DNA of 64,000 nucleotides, from contig WIXG01000008.1 of the NCBI GenBank assembly GCA_009869945.1, forward strand, positions 248,001 to 312,000, read 5' to 3'. Position numbers and translations under genes: made by a program. Below, piece by piece: positions 1 through 12,168 of this stretch. Position 1 is the first letter of the stretch, and the number at the start of each line of letters is the position of its first letter. Below the pieces are notes generated by a model. That model was given only the letters and a program-made list of their open reading frames with translations. It was not told where the DNA came from and did not search any database. Source of the stretch: Mesaphorura yosii. Its lineage: Eukaryota; Arthropoda; Collembola; Poduromorpha; Tullbergiidae.

Positions 1-3000
1 TTCAATATACGCAATTTAAACTGCTGCGCTGCTGTTCTGCTGCTTTTTATTAGCTCAGCGTCTGCCGTTGCCGTCCACGCATCGCGCCGGTGTCCGTCCC
101 GGTGCGGTGTTTGATTTATGAAACTAGCGGGATGTATTTTGTTTTGGGGTTTGCACACTGCTGTAAATAATGCATGTGCTTGCGCTCTGTGTTGTGGTTC
201 GGTGCGCTCCTGCTCGTACTCGCTGAAATTTCCATACATGTAACATTGCACATTGCATCGTGAACGTAAATGATGAATTTATGGTGTGAGTGAAGTCGCG
301 TAAATTTGTAAAATAGAAATTGATGGTGTTTGTATTTAACTGCAACGTGAAAGAAACGCAACAGTTCGCACACCATCGCCCTACCCTAGTTCATACTCTT
401 GTTTGTTTATACTCTTCCCTTTCCAGATGTGCGCACATGTGCGTACGATTTATGGTGAAAGCATGGCATGCCCCAACCGGGCCATGAACTCCTCAGCTCG
501 CTAGTGGCAGTGGCGTGGGCGTGAAATTACCGCCGTGCCTGGAGTGGTGGAAGCGTAGGTGTTCGAGCACACGTTAGCTCAGCACACATTTGCACCTGAA
601 ACCATTATTATTGCATGCTTTTACTACCGGAGTTGACATACCGAAAATTGATTCCGGAATATAAAATATTCAATTTGCAATTTTCAAAACGGGCAGAGTG
701 ATTCAAATCAGTTTTATGGGACAGGCGCAGCGTACGCGCACTGATAAGTTGTGTGGTTGGCTGAATTTTGGATGGCGAGGCGTGGAAATTAATTTGCGCA
801 TTTCACATCGAGACCTCAAACATTCAAAATTTAGCGGCGCGTTCTCGCTCCGCGACTTTCAATTACAGTCATTGTAGCATTGAAGTACCGCGCGAATGAC
901 ACCCACTCGAAAATTCGTTTTTAATATTGGTTAAATTATTCAGAGATCAAGAGCTCACTTTCTTCAAACTCAAAACTGTGTTTCAAGTTCCATTGGTGTG
1001 TTCTCATGAGTCCCTGGATTCTGTGCGTCAAAGCCTCAGCGTTTAATATTCTCCTGACCTCCAAACACTTCTTTATTAATTTCATCATTAGCTTGGTTAA
1101 CTCGCACTAGTTCAACGTACGAATTAGCCAGCTTTGAGTGTCATGGGTTAACTGTCAACTAGGATCAACATCAACACTGAGCGTCTACTGCCTAGTTTAA
1201 GAGATTATGCTCAACACTGCAATGGTGCAGGCTTGGCTTAAGAGATTCTCAATTGAAGAGCAATGAGGTGAAAAATTGATGGTCTCAAGCTCAAAGAATA
1301 TGAAGTACGCATTTTAATAAGACAAAAAAGCAATTTGTTATTCCATTCCGCAGTTCATTCATCGTGCAGACAGCGCACTGCACGCGGCGCAGAGGGTAGA
1401 GAGCTTTAGCACATTCACTCCGAATTAGGCTCAAGATCCGACTAATGCATTGTACGAACGCTATAATGGAGTCTATGAACTAGGATTGGAGGGTTTACTT
1501 TAATTACATTCAGTGAATCCTTCTCCATACAAATGCGTGAGGCGTTTGTCTTAAGCTGAAATTGCGCATTTAATTCCTATCACGAGTCAAATCAGTTTAA
1601 CGTTTACTTTCGCTAAACAAATTCTGTCTGCAGCGCAGCGCAGTGCAACGCGGTGGAGTGATCGTGCCGCGACTGCGATTTGTGGCAGACGTCTGAAAAT
1701 AAAGATTTGAATTCGAATTGTCTTTTTGCTCATGACTTGACTTGACTCGACTCGATTCTCGGCTTGATAGCTTTCTCTCTGCGTGCACCGTACTCGACAT
1801 ACGCACTCACGCACGCTGTGCTCGTGTCTGTGCTTTCGCCACAGTCTTTCCTATTTTTCATATGTGGACCATATCGAGAATATATTAAACTGACAACATG
1901 TGGTAGATGACAGATACTTCAAAAACAAGATGATTTCTTTGAGTCGTGTTGCGTTTGTGTACTCACAGCACGACAGACTCCGGAACAGACCGGCGTAGTC
2001 AATAGCACTTCTTTGTTATGTGTGCGTCTGAGCGTCGTATTGGTAAAAATTCAATAATGCCATGTTTATTTTCACAACTGTGAATGCTAATAAGGGCCCT
2101 CGCTCAGTTTCACTCTTGACTCTGACTGCCATTGCCATTCAGATAAATCACATTCACAAGCGTCACGCCATCGCTCGTGTGGGATCGCCATTGAATTCAA
2201 TCACACAATGGCTTTGGCTAAATTATGGAATGCAGACCAACATCAAATCCAGGTGAGAGACAATTCATTAACGAAATAGAGTGCACTAACAAAATTGCCG
2301 CGCGAGAATGATTCTGCTGTGTAAATATTGCAAACGAGCCAGCATACGTTGGGCCAGCATATTTATGCATTATTTATTTCATAACTTCCAGCACGAGCTA
2401 TACTAGAATACCAAGAACCAATATTTGAATGGGTCGGACCGAACTGTGAACACAGTGCACACGTTGCAATTGCAATTTCCATCCGTAATGCATACATGGC
2501 CGGCCGAGGAAGATGGAAATGAATGTCTATATTGCATGATCGCATGCTGACACTTGTGCGCTACCAAAATTAAACCACCGCCGCTATACATTGCAGGCGG
2601 TACAGCACAACTTGGGCAACTTGGGCAAACTGGAGTGTACGGGCCGTATGTGCAGTGCATGCTTGTTGTGGGTATTTGGGTCTCTGTTTGCATGTGTTTT
2701 TATTTCACATCATAAATTACAAATTATGTAAAATTAAAAGTCTAATATTATTAGTTTTCACCGCGGGACGCTCCACTGGTCTGTGCCTGCCACAAGTACT
2801 GCTATTTTAACTAGGGCAGGGTAGGCAAGGCGAGGCGCGGCGAGTCCTCGATGGAATCTAGCCAAGAGCAATCCACATCCACTGCGAAGACGAAGTATGA
2901 AGTACAAGTACAGTGAAGAATTTGGAGTTCTCCAATTGGAAAGCGAAAGCATGAACTTATGGAATTATGGAGCAGTAACGTATTACGTTATTGCCACAAG

Positions 3001-4378
3001 AATGCACGTTACCCAAACTTGGTGCTGGTGCTGGTCCTGAAGAGAGATGTTGGTGCTTGACTGGCAGAGAATTTGCTTCATCTCCCCCTAAATCCTACGT
3101 CAGCCAAGCGAACACTGCCCTGCATGGCCTTAACGCTTAATGCAAGGACCGTAAATACTGCACAAAGCTTCGCTTTGTTAGTTAAATGCGCTCACGGTCC
3201 TTGCCTTAATGTTTATATTGCAGGTGTCAAACTCCGTGTTGCTGCACCACAAATTATTGCATACTAAACCCACGATACGACGAGTTAGGCCAGGCAGGCC
3301 AGGAATTTGTGGTTCCATGAAGTCGCTATCAAAATGAATGGAATGAAAGCACAATGCGAGTAATTGCTGCTAATATTTGTGCAGTATAAAAGACGTAGTG
3401 GTTTACTAAATTCCAGTCGTCGACGGAAGAATTTATGTTCATAATAAACTGACGTGACCGTTGCGTTGCGGGTGGTGGGTCGATGCGACACGACGCGCAA
3501 CGCGCTGCGAGGTCGGGCAAAATGAAGATATAAAAATGTTTATTCCTAGTTTTACTTTAAACCCCTATTTCAAGTACGGCCACCAAGATGAACGAACTGA
3601 ATGCGAGGTTATGAAGAGGGAGACAACAAAATTCCTTAAGGATATGAAATCTTTATTATTCTTTGATTATAGCTTGGAAATGAAAACAATACAAGTTATG
3701 TCAGTTTGTGGTCTTCTTGTGCGAGTGGTATCTTCTGTCCTTCGGCTATTTTTCCATAACCACTTGCTAGTACAATGCGAAATTTCTTGTCTGGTTGCCT
3801 GCCTGCTTGTTCGTGTGTACAATCATGAGAAAGAAACCAAGAGCAAGCAAGTCGAGAAAGTAAAAGCAGTAGAAAAAAAGCAATTTCCACTTGAAACCAC
3901 GACCAAGTCTGCGAGACCATGATTATTATTAGTGTTTGCTTTCACTCATATTTTTCCAGGGATTTACTTCATTGGTACAGTCGCAGCCGCGGCCGGTGGA
4001 AAGATATATTCGATAGCAGGTGCCTGGCTTGGCTTTCGCCATCGCGCACCGCGTTCCTCAATTCAATAATAGTAATATTTTCATTTATTTTCTTAGCAGA
4101 ACTGATACTCGGTTATTTATTAAGACGGAATCGATTTCAGGCGAGAGCGGTGCGAGATTAGAAAAATACAAGTGCCGGTGCAGAAGCGATCGTGATGAGA
4201 TACATCGCGAGTTGTGGTCAAATATTTACTGTTGGCTACTTACTTGAGAAATGTATTTGAGAAAAAGAAAACAATGGATTGGTTCATGAAGTACAATGAT
4301 TTCAGCTTTAGCCTGCTCGGAGTTGTGGAACGGCCGAGCTCTTGAAGCCAATTTACAAAATATCAATTATTGTAAAGA
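1..4378. other. Gene-poor stretch
   Basis: I see no exon chain, RNA gene or mobile element here. The open frames present are short, low in complexity or antisense to one another, and none matches a family I know. The DNA is AT-rich, with scattered imperfect short repeats such as the decamer-like units around 2610-2640. It could be intergenic or a long intron of a gene lying mostly outside the window. One imperfect hairpin is listed separately. Confidence 0.5.
3131..3214. repeat. Imperfect inverted repeat (hairpin)
   Basis: The arms share a nearly perfect 15-base block, GCAAGGACCGT plus flanking TTAA on the left and its reverse complement on the right. A short inner stem (CAAAGC / GCTTTG) surrounds a three-base loop, and the DNA between the two blocks pairs poorly. 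The size of about 84 bases is like a small RNA precursor or the remains of a small palindromic element. Nothing in the sequence decides between these. Confidence 0.5.
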
Positions 4379-4702
4379 ATGCAAAGTAAATTAGAAAAAT
4401 TACAAGAGAGCCGCGAGCCGTGGGCAAAGCACAAGTCAATTCCCCGGCCGAGAAAGGAGAACGTGGTCCATGAGGCAATGCACGATGATGAGTGCGCCAA
4501 CCCAAGCGTGGAGTACTTCACTCAAGCCAGCGTGAAGACGAAATATAAGCAAATGAACGCGCACGCAGAAATTATACAATGGATCGTTGAACAGCCGAGG
4601 CTGGAGAAAGATGAGAATAATGAAATTGAGGTTAAGAGGATTTCCGTAAATGACTTCAGGTTAGAATTGACAAACTTTTCTAAGCGATACAATAGAGCGT
4701 AA
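4379..4702 (+). CDS. Hypothetical 107-residue hydrophilic ORF
   Basis: This is an uninterrupted ATG-to-stop frame. The peptide is strongly charged (many Lys, Glu, Asp and Gln) and has no signal peptide, membrane segment or motif that I recognise. The composition looks more like coding DNA than the other open frames in this gene-poor region, but I find no flanking splice sites or family match. It may be chance. Confidence 0.2.
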   Translation: MQSKLEKLQESREPWAKHKSIPRPRKENVVHEAMHDDECANPSVEYFTQASVKTKYKQMNAHAEIIQWIVEQPRLEKDENNEIEVKRISVNDFRLELTNFSKRYNRA

Positions 4703-4914
4703 GATTTCCGGCTGCCGTTCCCATTGCCTGCCATTGCGCGAGTATTAGATTTCTAATGAATATTTTATTCAATGAGGATTAACTTTTCAAAAAGATTTAC
4801 GTTGGGCTGCGGTCTGATTCAGAGACTGCACTCCAGTGCAGGAAATTGACAAACTTTCTGCACGCTTAATCAGTTTCTTGGAGTATTAATTTAGAAATTA
4901 ACATGCGTGCGTAC

Positions 4915-5012
4915 CTGCCGATACATTTATTAATGCCCTCATCAAAGAGCAACCAGAAATACTTGTCCGCCGCCGCGTCCCAGTGCCCGTGCGGGTCTTC
5001 GTTAATCAAATT
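4915..5012 (-). CDS. Orphan internal exon of an unrecognised gene
   Basis: On the minus strand a 98-base segment is flanked by a good acceptor (TTTCAG before 5012) and a good donor (GTACGC after 4915). Only one of its three frames is open. It encodes about 32 residues beginning NLINEDPHGHWD and containing the aromatic-rich core KYFWLLFDEGINKCIGR. The GC content (about 52%) is higher than in its surroundings. I could not connect it to neighbouring exons. Open minus-strand frames at 5093-5441 are candidates for an upstream exon but show no clear motif. The family is unknown. Confidence 0.35.
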
Positions 5013-5700
5013 CTGAAATCATCAAAACTTTTCACATAAACCAAAAGTTCTAATAAAAAATTCATGCTGAAGCTGGAAAGTTTCTGTGTGCTTTACTCTT
5101 GATTTTTAAATATTGTATAAAACGTTTCTTTATAACCGGGAGGAAAACTGCTTGAACTTCCTGTGCTGAATTGATCTGGGCTAAATCTCACGTAGAGCGT
5201 TTGGAAAATTAAAGCTGATAGATTTTTATTGCATTCGACTGAGGGAGTCCCTCTGGTGTCTTCGTCCCTCGAGTGTCTCCAGTGCAACGTAAATAGAATC
5301 ATTCGCAATAGTGGTGGTTCCAACCGTCTGTAATATCCGGGAAGAAATTGGCCTGACATCTCGTAGAGCAGAATTAAATTTAATGTGTAGGGTAAAACTC
5401 TCCATGCACCGAATCGCCATTTCCTTTTCCAAGTTTTGCATTTAATATCTCCATCCTGCTTGCGGCCACTCAGGCACGCTCTTATTTTGACTAGTAATTA
5501 AGTGCTCACTAGTTTGTAATTTATAAAGTGCAACTCTGACTAATGGGCGTGGTTGAAAGGCCGAAGTGGAGAAATTCTTAAATTCGATTAGAAAATAGTC
5601 CAAAGTGCCAAGAAATTGATACTTTCGAGAGCAATTTGAAAATGCGACTCAACTCATAAATATTCTTAAACCAAAAAGTTAAACAAATCACCGGGAATAT

Positions 5701-5825
5701 TCTCTGGGAACAATCTCCTGAAACAATTCTCTAGAAACAATATATTGTCTGCGAACACTCTGGAAATAATTTACCTGGAGACAGTTTGTTTCCAGAGAAT
5801 TGTTTCAGGAAATTGTTCCTAGAGA
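5701..5825. repeat. Inverted repeat with 40-base arms
   Basis: The left arm (5701-5740) and right arm (5786-5825) are reverse complements, with about 36 of 40 positions matching, around a 45-base spacer. Each arm is itself built from two to three degenerate direct units ending in GAAACAA. The structure would fold into a long hairpin and resembles a miniature inverted-repeat element or a palindromic duplication. I see no obvious target-site duplication. Confidence 0.6.
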
Positions 5826-5889
5826 TCATTGAGTTTTTTAAATGTAAACACCTCTGCGAAAAATTTAAGCATTAATTAAAGTAACAGGT

Positions 5890-7300
5890 TTCCGATTCCA
5901 GTTTTGTTGAACCCGCTTGTCTCTTCCGAAATCTTCAATTGGAACAAAAACATGACTACGTCATTGCTGTTCCAGCAATCAGAAAGTAAATGATATAGAA
6001 TAAACACGGCATGTTGAGGTTATCTATGTCGTGACCTGCCAATGGGAACACTTTGTAGTCAACATCGAAAAGATCGCATGCAGTTATTTTTCATTCCCAA
6101 TTCAGAATATTTTTGGCCATTTCTCTTTTCTAATTCGTAAATTAAATCTGTCCGAAATGACGACAGCTTGAAAATGAAATCTTGACTTATCACTTACATG
6201 TTCCGGCATCTCAATTAGTTTTGGCTGGATCTCATAAGCATAAATGTAATTTATGCCCTAGAATCCTTCACCTGAAAGTTGTACATGGAACTTTGGAACA
6301 CTTCACATCTGACTCGTAAAGCGCATGTCCTTGACAAATAAAAGTGCCCTGTCTTACCACTTCTTCCACATGTTGGTCCGTATGCCCTACCCAAAACAAG
6401 GTTAGAAATCCTTCCACCAATCCAGACATTGTGTAGAAAACTCCAAGAACATCCTGGGCTTTGGTGAGTGCGTTGAAGTAGGTCAGTGTCAACAAGGCCG
6501 CAGATGTAATCGCGACAGGCATGGGAAAACCGACCAATCTACAGTACAGAGTGCTGTACTGTTGAATCGCTTCAAATTCACGGATCAGCACCAAACGAGG
6601 AGGCTCAATGTCCACTGCCTCTGCGACTTTGTATTTAGTTTTGCTATCAATTCCATTTGCCTGCCCTTCGAAGATGAACTTCGTCACAAATTGTTTATAT
6701 TGTGCCGTCAGCGTTTGTCCGATTATGAAAATGAGCCCGTAAGACAGCAGCTTGGAAGCAACCAGCGACAGCTCCAAGAAGAGGTCGATTGTCATGAGCA
6801 TCGGTCGCAGTGACTGGGTTGCTCTGCTTCGTAATTTAGGAAATCACCACCCACATACAAGAGCACAGATGCTGTCAAGATTAAGGAAAACAAAATGCAA
6901 GTCGAATAGAAGGGGCGACAATTTTCTTTTGCGCTTGCCTCCAAGACTTGCAGGGGAGTGAACACCGGAAGGAAAGGTAAATCCGTGCTGTCAAATTCGT
7001 CCATGTCCACACGATATTGATTGTTGAGGTAAGTATAATTTAGGATGCGGGGATTGTGCGAAAGAAATCCAGAAGACCTCGCATCTCGTACTCAAAGAAG
7101 CCTACTTGAAACGCAATTATTGCCCATGCGTAATAGAAACTGGGGCGTTTGTAGAAAGGCTTCTGTGAGAGGCTACGACCACCGGGTGGAAAAGGGTAAC
7201 CAGGTTGAATGCATGCGAGGGCCCAGCTGAATAAAACAATCCCCTTCAATAACTTTGATGGCATTTGGTGCAGCTTCGTTTGAAAGATGAAAGATGCTTT
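5890..7300 (-). pseudogene. Gustatory receptor pseudogene (copy A)
   Basis: This copy aligns along most of its length with the intact minus-strand receptor at 10648-12168. It keeps the KPFYKRPSFYYA block after the first membrane segment, the TINIVWTWTN block, the region around LVGFPMP, and the last exon with the TY motif. It is clearly broken. There is an in-frame TAA at 7040-7042 where the intact copy has Asp. At least two frame changes occur between about 6990 and 6790. A TGA at 6091-6093 replaces a Trp codon of the conserved WKWKLTACDLF block, and one base is missing in the TY motif near 5955. It lies head to head with the intact plus-strand receptor at 7735. Confidence 0.8.
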
Positions 7301-7734
7301 TGAAGCTTTTGTAGTACCAAGTTCAAGTAATACTGGAAAATGGCAAATTGCTGTAATTCCGACAAGCCGAATTTTTCCAGAATTAGATTCTACGACGCGT
7401 TCAGCAGACTGGAACAAATTACAGGCCACTTGCGAAAGGTATGGTTAATTAAATTCCAATTCTGTGAAGTACTGTATGAATACCTTTTTGTCAAGAACCG
7501 GAACTCGTTGCTAACATAGGCCACGCCTGACTCTGTAATGAACTGGAAAGGCATACCCTGGCAAATATCATCAAGCTAATGGGGTTCGAATAAATTGGAT
7601 AGTCACCGAGTATGCCTGAGACTATTACAAAGGTCCAGCATAAAGGACTGTTTATTGTGCAATACCCACACCCAGTGCTATTTGTGCCTGGAAGTCTGGC
7701 ATAAGGACACCTCTCCGCCTACAATTACTTCAAC

Positions 7735-9159
7735 ATGGCATCGTTATTGTACCCGAAGCTTGTCTCATTCGCCTTCAACTTTGGCTGGATTTTGGGTGTC
7801 ACCCCGAAAAGACTCCTTTGGACAAGTGGTTCCGACGCAGAGCCCGCTAAGGGACCAAAACTTTGGCAATACGGCCTCCCTTTGCTAATGCTTGGTGTGA
7901 ACTTCATCCTTATCTTTACTTACCTTTGGGAGGCAGTAGAGACTATAGATGGTTGGACTGCGTCCGTCTTGATATTAAGCTCCGCTCTGTACATAAATTG
8001 GTGGTTGGCGGATGCACTGCGCAGGACATATTTCATCTTTCAGTATCGGAAAGTGGAGCAATTCTTCCATCAAATTGGGCAGCTACAAAGAGAGTGGTCG
8101 TGCGTGAGTGGGGTGGGAAACCGCAAAATGAGCAGTAGTAGTACTCGGCTTACAATGCGGCTTATCACTGCTTACCTGGCATCTTGCTGCTTCTGGTTGG
8201 TCCTGGACCAATTCTTGAACACGTTTATAGGATCATTATCAAGTATATGGAAGGGCCTATGCATTGACGTTATTACGTTTTCATCCAAACTTCTTGCAAA
8301 CAGTTTCATTTTTGTGGGTGGACTTCAACTTCTTAAGGCATACGAGCGCATCGTAGAGCAGTTTAAAAACACTGGCACAGGAATTCAACCCTTTGTTACA
8401 AGTGGGAACGGGGATAACCAAATGCAGATCCGTCAACGCGAAGAGCAAGCAGCATGGACCGGTCTAATCACCTCATTTCAGAAAATTCAAGATTGTTTCA
8501 AGTTGTTCAATGAAATCAGCGGATTTTTGTTAATCGTAACTGTTGGAGAAAGCGTGACCTACCTTGTATTCCAAATCTACCGCACGACTGACCAGCTTAC
8601 AAAACTTGGAGTCTCCCAGCAACCAACATATGACTATATAGTACTCCTGGTCCTTTCTGGGATAATATTTGAAGCAATTTTGAGCATTTACTTGATTGTC
8701 CGCACCGGAGAGCAATTCAAGCAAAAGGTAGTGACTTTTCTTGTACGTCTGGAACTTTCTCCATTTACTAATATTATGAATCCTGACGACAGATGATCAT
8801 GACGAAGGAGGAAATGTGCCTGGCAAAGTGTCAGAGACAAATAGCGAGTCATGTTATAACTCAACCTGGCAGCATTTTTCTGTCGTGGGGATCCTCATTT
8901 TTGCCATCCCAGCAAGACCTGGCCACAGATCTAATCGTGACCTGGGAATGGAACTTAACTGGAGTTGGCCTGTTTAAAGCCAACAACAGGCTCCTAACCC
9001 GAGTAAGTCAATGCTACTTAAAAATTTACTCGCATTTAAAAAGCCGCGTTCACTAACTTACACTTTGAATTATTTTAGTTAGTTGGAGTGATACTAACGT
9101 ACTTCATGTTCATGATTCAGCTGAAAATATCCGAAAACACGGCGGTTTTGATGCAATGA
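7735..9159 (+). CDS. Gustatory receptor (7TM chemoreceptor), intact
   Basis: This is a predicted ligand-gated chemosensory channel of the arthropod gustatory receptor family. The exons are 7735-8727, 8793-9002 and 9079-9159; all joins are phase 0 and give 427 residues, normal for the family. Hydrophobic segments recur along the first exon. The last exon encodes LTYFMFMIQLKI, the C-terminal TY(x)5QL signature that defines the family. The exon before it carries WEWNLTGVGLFKANNRLL, equivalent to the block conserved in the other copies here. No stops or frame changes interrupt it. It differs clearly from the minus-strand copies, so it is a separate subfamily. Its ligand cannot be read from the sequence. 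Confidence 0.85.
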
Positions 9160-9289
9160 ACTCCTGTGTCCAATCAGCAATGAAAACCATTTGTCTTAAC
9201 ATTTAATTCATTCCTATAAGAATCCTTTTGTGTATAAGAAGAGTTTCAAAAATTGAAGTTAATATGACGTCCTGTGATTACTGTAAGCC

Positions 9290-10350
9290 AAGTTTATAAT
9301 TTAGTTCTGTTCTGACTAACTTATGTGTAAACTTGACAATTTCAAGCATTGCCACAATCTGGACAATCTCACCGTTTTCTGAACCTCTTGTCCAAGACTT
9401 GCAATCATGTAGAGAACCAGGAGCCCTTCGCATACTCCAAGTGTCCAACTGCATACAGACATCACAAATTTTGCCAGGGTGAGATTCTTTCACACAATTC
9501 CTTCGTACATGTAATTTAAGGTCAAAACACCTTTCGATGCTATCTGAACCAAGATAGGAACTCCCACAAACTTCTGATACGGCGCAAAGCATTCCTGAAT
9601 GGTTTCAAATCTTTGAACTTGTCAGACTTGTGACTTGTCTATGCCTGCTCTCAATTTGGGATCGAACTGGCATGGCTCCGGGAGCAACTCAATGCTGAAC
9701 TGTTTGTAATTTATCATTTCTTGTCCCACCAAGAAAATAACTCCATACACCAGTGTTTTGCCCGAAAATGATGACAAGTCTAAAATCAAGTCAAATACGG
9801 CAATCACGGTAACTCTTGGCCAGGGTCAACTGTTTGGTTCCTTTATTATAAAATGTGTGACTTCGTGTAGCCTATGATGCTTCCTGATCCAGAAATTAAA
9901 ATGACAATTCAAGTCAGAGCGATTCACCGCCGGTCGTCCAGACGTTCCCACGACCGTGCCCAAGTCCAGCTCGCTTAACTTGTCTATGGTTCTCAACAGA
10001 GACGAAGAGCGGAACAAGAAGAAAACTCGTAAAATTAAATTCGTCCATGTCCAGACAAAGTTGACTGTGGTTGAAATTATGATGTCCGAAAGAAGTTGGC
10101 CTTCAAACCGACCAATCGCAACTTTGACCTGGCCGGAAAAATAAATGAGTTGAGGCAAGATCAAACCGATCGCGTAATAGAACAAGTAATTCCTGTAGAA
10201 AGGTTTGTGAGAGCGATTAGTCGAAGCCACAAGCGGTGACCATGAATGAATGCACCCGAAAATGTGGCCAATGAAAATCGAGCCTGACAACAGTTTTGAC
10301 TGTAGGTGGAGAAAACCCATGGTGAGTGAATATTTAAGTTTAGTCACCAT
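9290..10350 (-). pseudogene. Gustatory receptor pseudogene (copy B)
   Basis: The N-terminal part (about 174 codons from 10350) aligns with the intact copy at 10648-12168, including the IFGCIHSWSP and KPFYRNYLFYYA blocks. After that the frame is lost. The region of membrane segments three and four is shortened, a segment with DLILDLSSFSGK resumes near 9800, and a further frame holds ETIQECFAPYQKFVGVPIL. The following segment ending ASLGQEVQKT plus a donor lies in yet another frame. I could not find the terminal TY exon. The copy carries multiple frame breaks and an internal deletion. Confidence 0.75.
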
Positions 10351-10647
10351 CGTAAGCCATCGTTAACTTGGAGCCACCGAGCCAGAATTGTGGTCGACAG
10401 AATAAGCTCGTTTGAAGGATTGAAAATTTCCCATCACCACACTTTAATTTCTTTAGTCTTGACACAATTTTTATTAGCATTAAAATGGGACAGGAGAGTG
10501 CTGCTCCAAAAAGGCGTTCAATAAAGCTGACCTTTTATGCAATTTTGTGGATATCTTAATCGATTTAAAGTGAATGGAGAATCTAGCTTTAGCCAGTTTT
10601 ACGACATTTCCGATCGATCCGATAAAGGAGCAGTAAGCAGCTCTAAA

Positions 10648-12168
10648 TTACATGCAATTGCAAGTAGTGTTGGAGGCTAAAGTTGTTGCTGTGCTCAGCC
10701 CAGTAGTTTCCTCCGCTATCTTCAGTTGGAACATAAACATGACGTACGTCATTGCTGTGCCGATAATCTAGTAAAATGGTATTATTATTTAAGGCATTCG
10801 TACTGACACTGGAATTAAAATGTATTAGCCCAGTAGCCACTGGATAAATGAATTGGTTTCTTACGAGAGGCAACACCCTGTGATCAATGTTAAAGAGATC
10901 ACAAGCTGTGAGTTTCCACTTCCATTCTAGAATATGGACGGCCAAGGTTGTTCTCTATAGGCAAAATTGGATTCGTAATCAAACAATGGCAGTGAGCGCG
11001 GGGAACGGTGACGTTTTCACTTACTGAATCGTTCAAATGAGCGAACTTTGTACTTGTTCGCAGCAACATTATCCTTATCTTTGCTTTAGAATCTCTCATC
11101 TAAAATGAACGAAACATTCAAAATGAACAATAATGATTCAAGGCATGAAAATGAAATGCATGACTTTTGTGACAGACTTACTGCTTCCTTTGCCTGTTGT
11201 CCCAAGTTTGCAATTAGATAGAGCGTTGAAAGTCCTGAGATTATAGTCAGACTCAAACTACACGCCGCCAAGAATGTGTTAGTTCTGCCCTTTATCCCGT
11301 CATGTATATTATTCAACGTGATTATACTGGTCGAGGTAAGTAGCACCAGAATTGGGAATCCAACCAGCTTCTCGTATAGCAAGAAGCACTCTTGCATAAC
11401 TTCAAAATTCCGTACATGCAATAAATGCAGCTTCCAGTTACCACGAATGAATTTCATGACGAATTGCTGGTACAATCGGACCAACTTGTAGCCAACCAGC
11501 AAAACGACTCCGTATAAGAACAATTTGGTCGCGGCCGATAAGAGCTCAAGCAAGATCTCAATGATGCTGATCAAAGCGTAGCGAGTGAGTGATTTGAATG
11601 TTTCTGGAGGGCTGATTAAAGCGTTCAGGAGATACAGTGCAATATTTAGGCATGAAATCATTATTATGATCGAAGTCAGACAAAGCGGAAACCGGTTAAA
11701 TCTGATGATGGTCGCCGGCTCTTGTTCCGAGTACGCTAGATTTGCTTCCGCGTCCATGATAATGCTCAGGGTGTTCACAAACAACGAAGAGTGAGACAAG
11801 AGGTGTATTCTGAGCAAGGAGTCCGACCAGCTCCAGACAATGTTATAAATTGTGGCAACAATTATATCTGATGCAGGTTGTCCGTGTTGAATCCAAGAAA
11901 TTATGGCATTTATTTGACGAACGAAGTACCCCACCTGCAGTAGAATTATGATCAATGCGTAATAAAATGTTGGGCGTCTGTAGAATGGCTTGCTGGTGTT
12001 CAACACGATCTTGGATAACGCCGGAGAGCTTGACTGAACGCATCCGAATATGTAACCAGCAAAAGTGGAGACCGATAACAAAGTTGAATGGAGTCTAATC
12101 AAATCCATGTTTAACGCAGATCTGAAATGCAAGAAAGTCCAACGTCCAGGAGTTAAGTCCAAGTCCAA
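10648..12168 (-). CDS. Gustatory receptor (7TM chemoreceptor), intact
   Basis: This is a chemosensory receptor of the gustatory receptor family with four exons: 12168-11182, 11099-11025, 10954-10865 and 10767-10648. All joins are phase 0 and give 423 residues. The large first exon carries the first six hydrophobic segments. The small exons follow the family's usual 3' structure, with WKWKLTACDLFNIDHRVLPL on exon 3 and AMTYVMFMFQLKI (TY motif) on exon 4. An alternative start lies 20 codons downstream at an internal Met. This is the only intact member of the minus-strand subfamily; copies A, B and D are its decayed paralogues. Confidence 0.85.

Noticed and set aside
3461-3922. Plus-strand 153-codon open frame
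   Set aside because: No motif, a mixed hydrophobic and Lys-rich composition, no splice signals, and an equally open antisense frame. It looks like chance.
7560-7590. GGTTCGAAT resembling a tRNA B box
   Set aside because: No A box at the right distance and no cloverleaf pairing around it.
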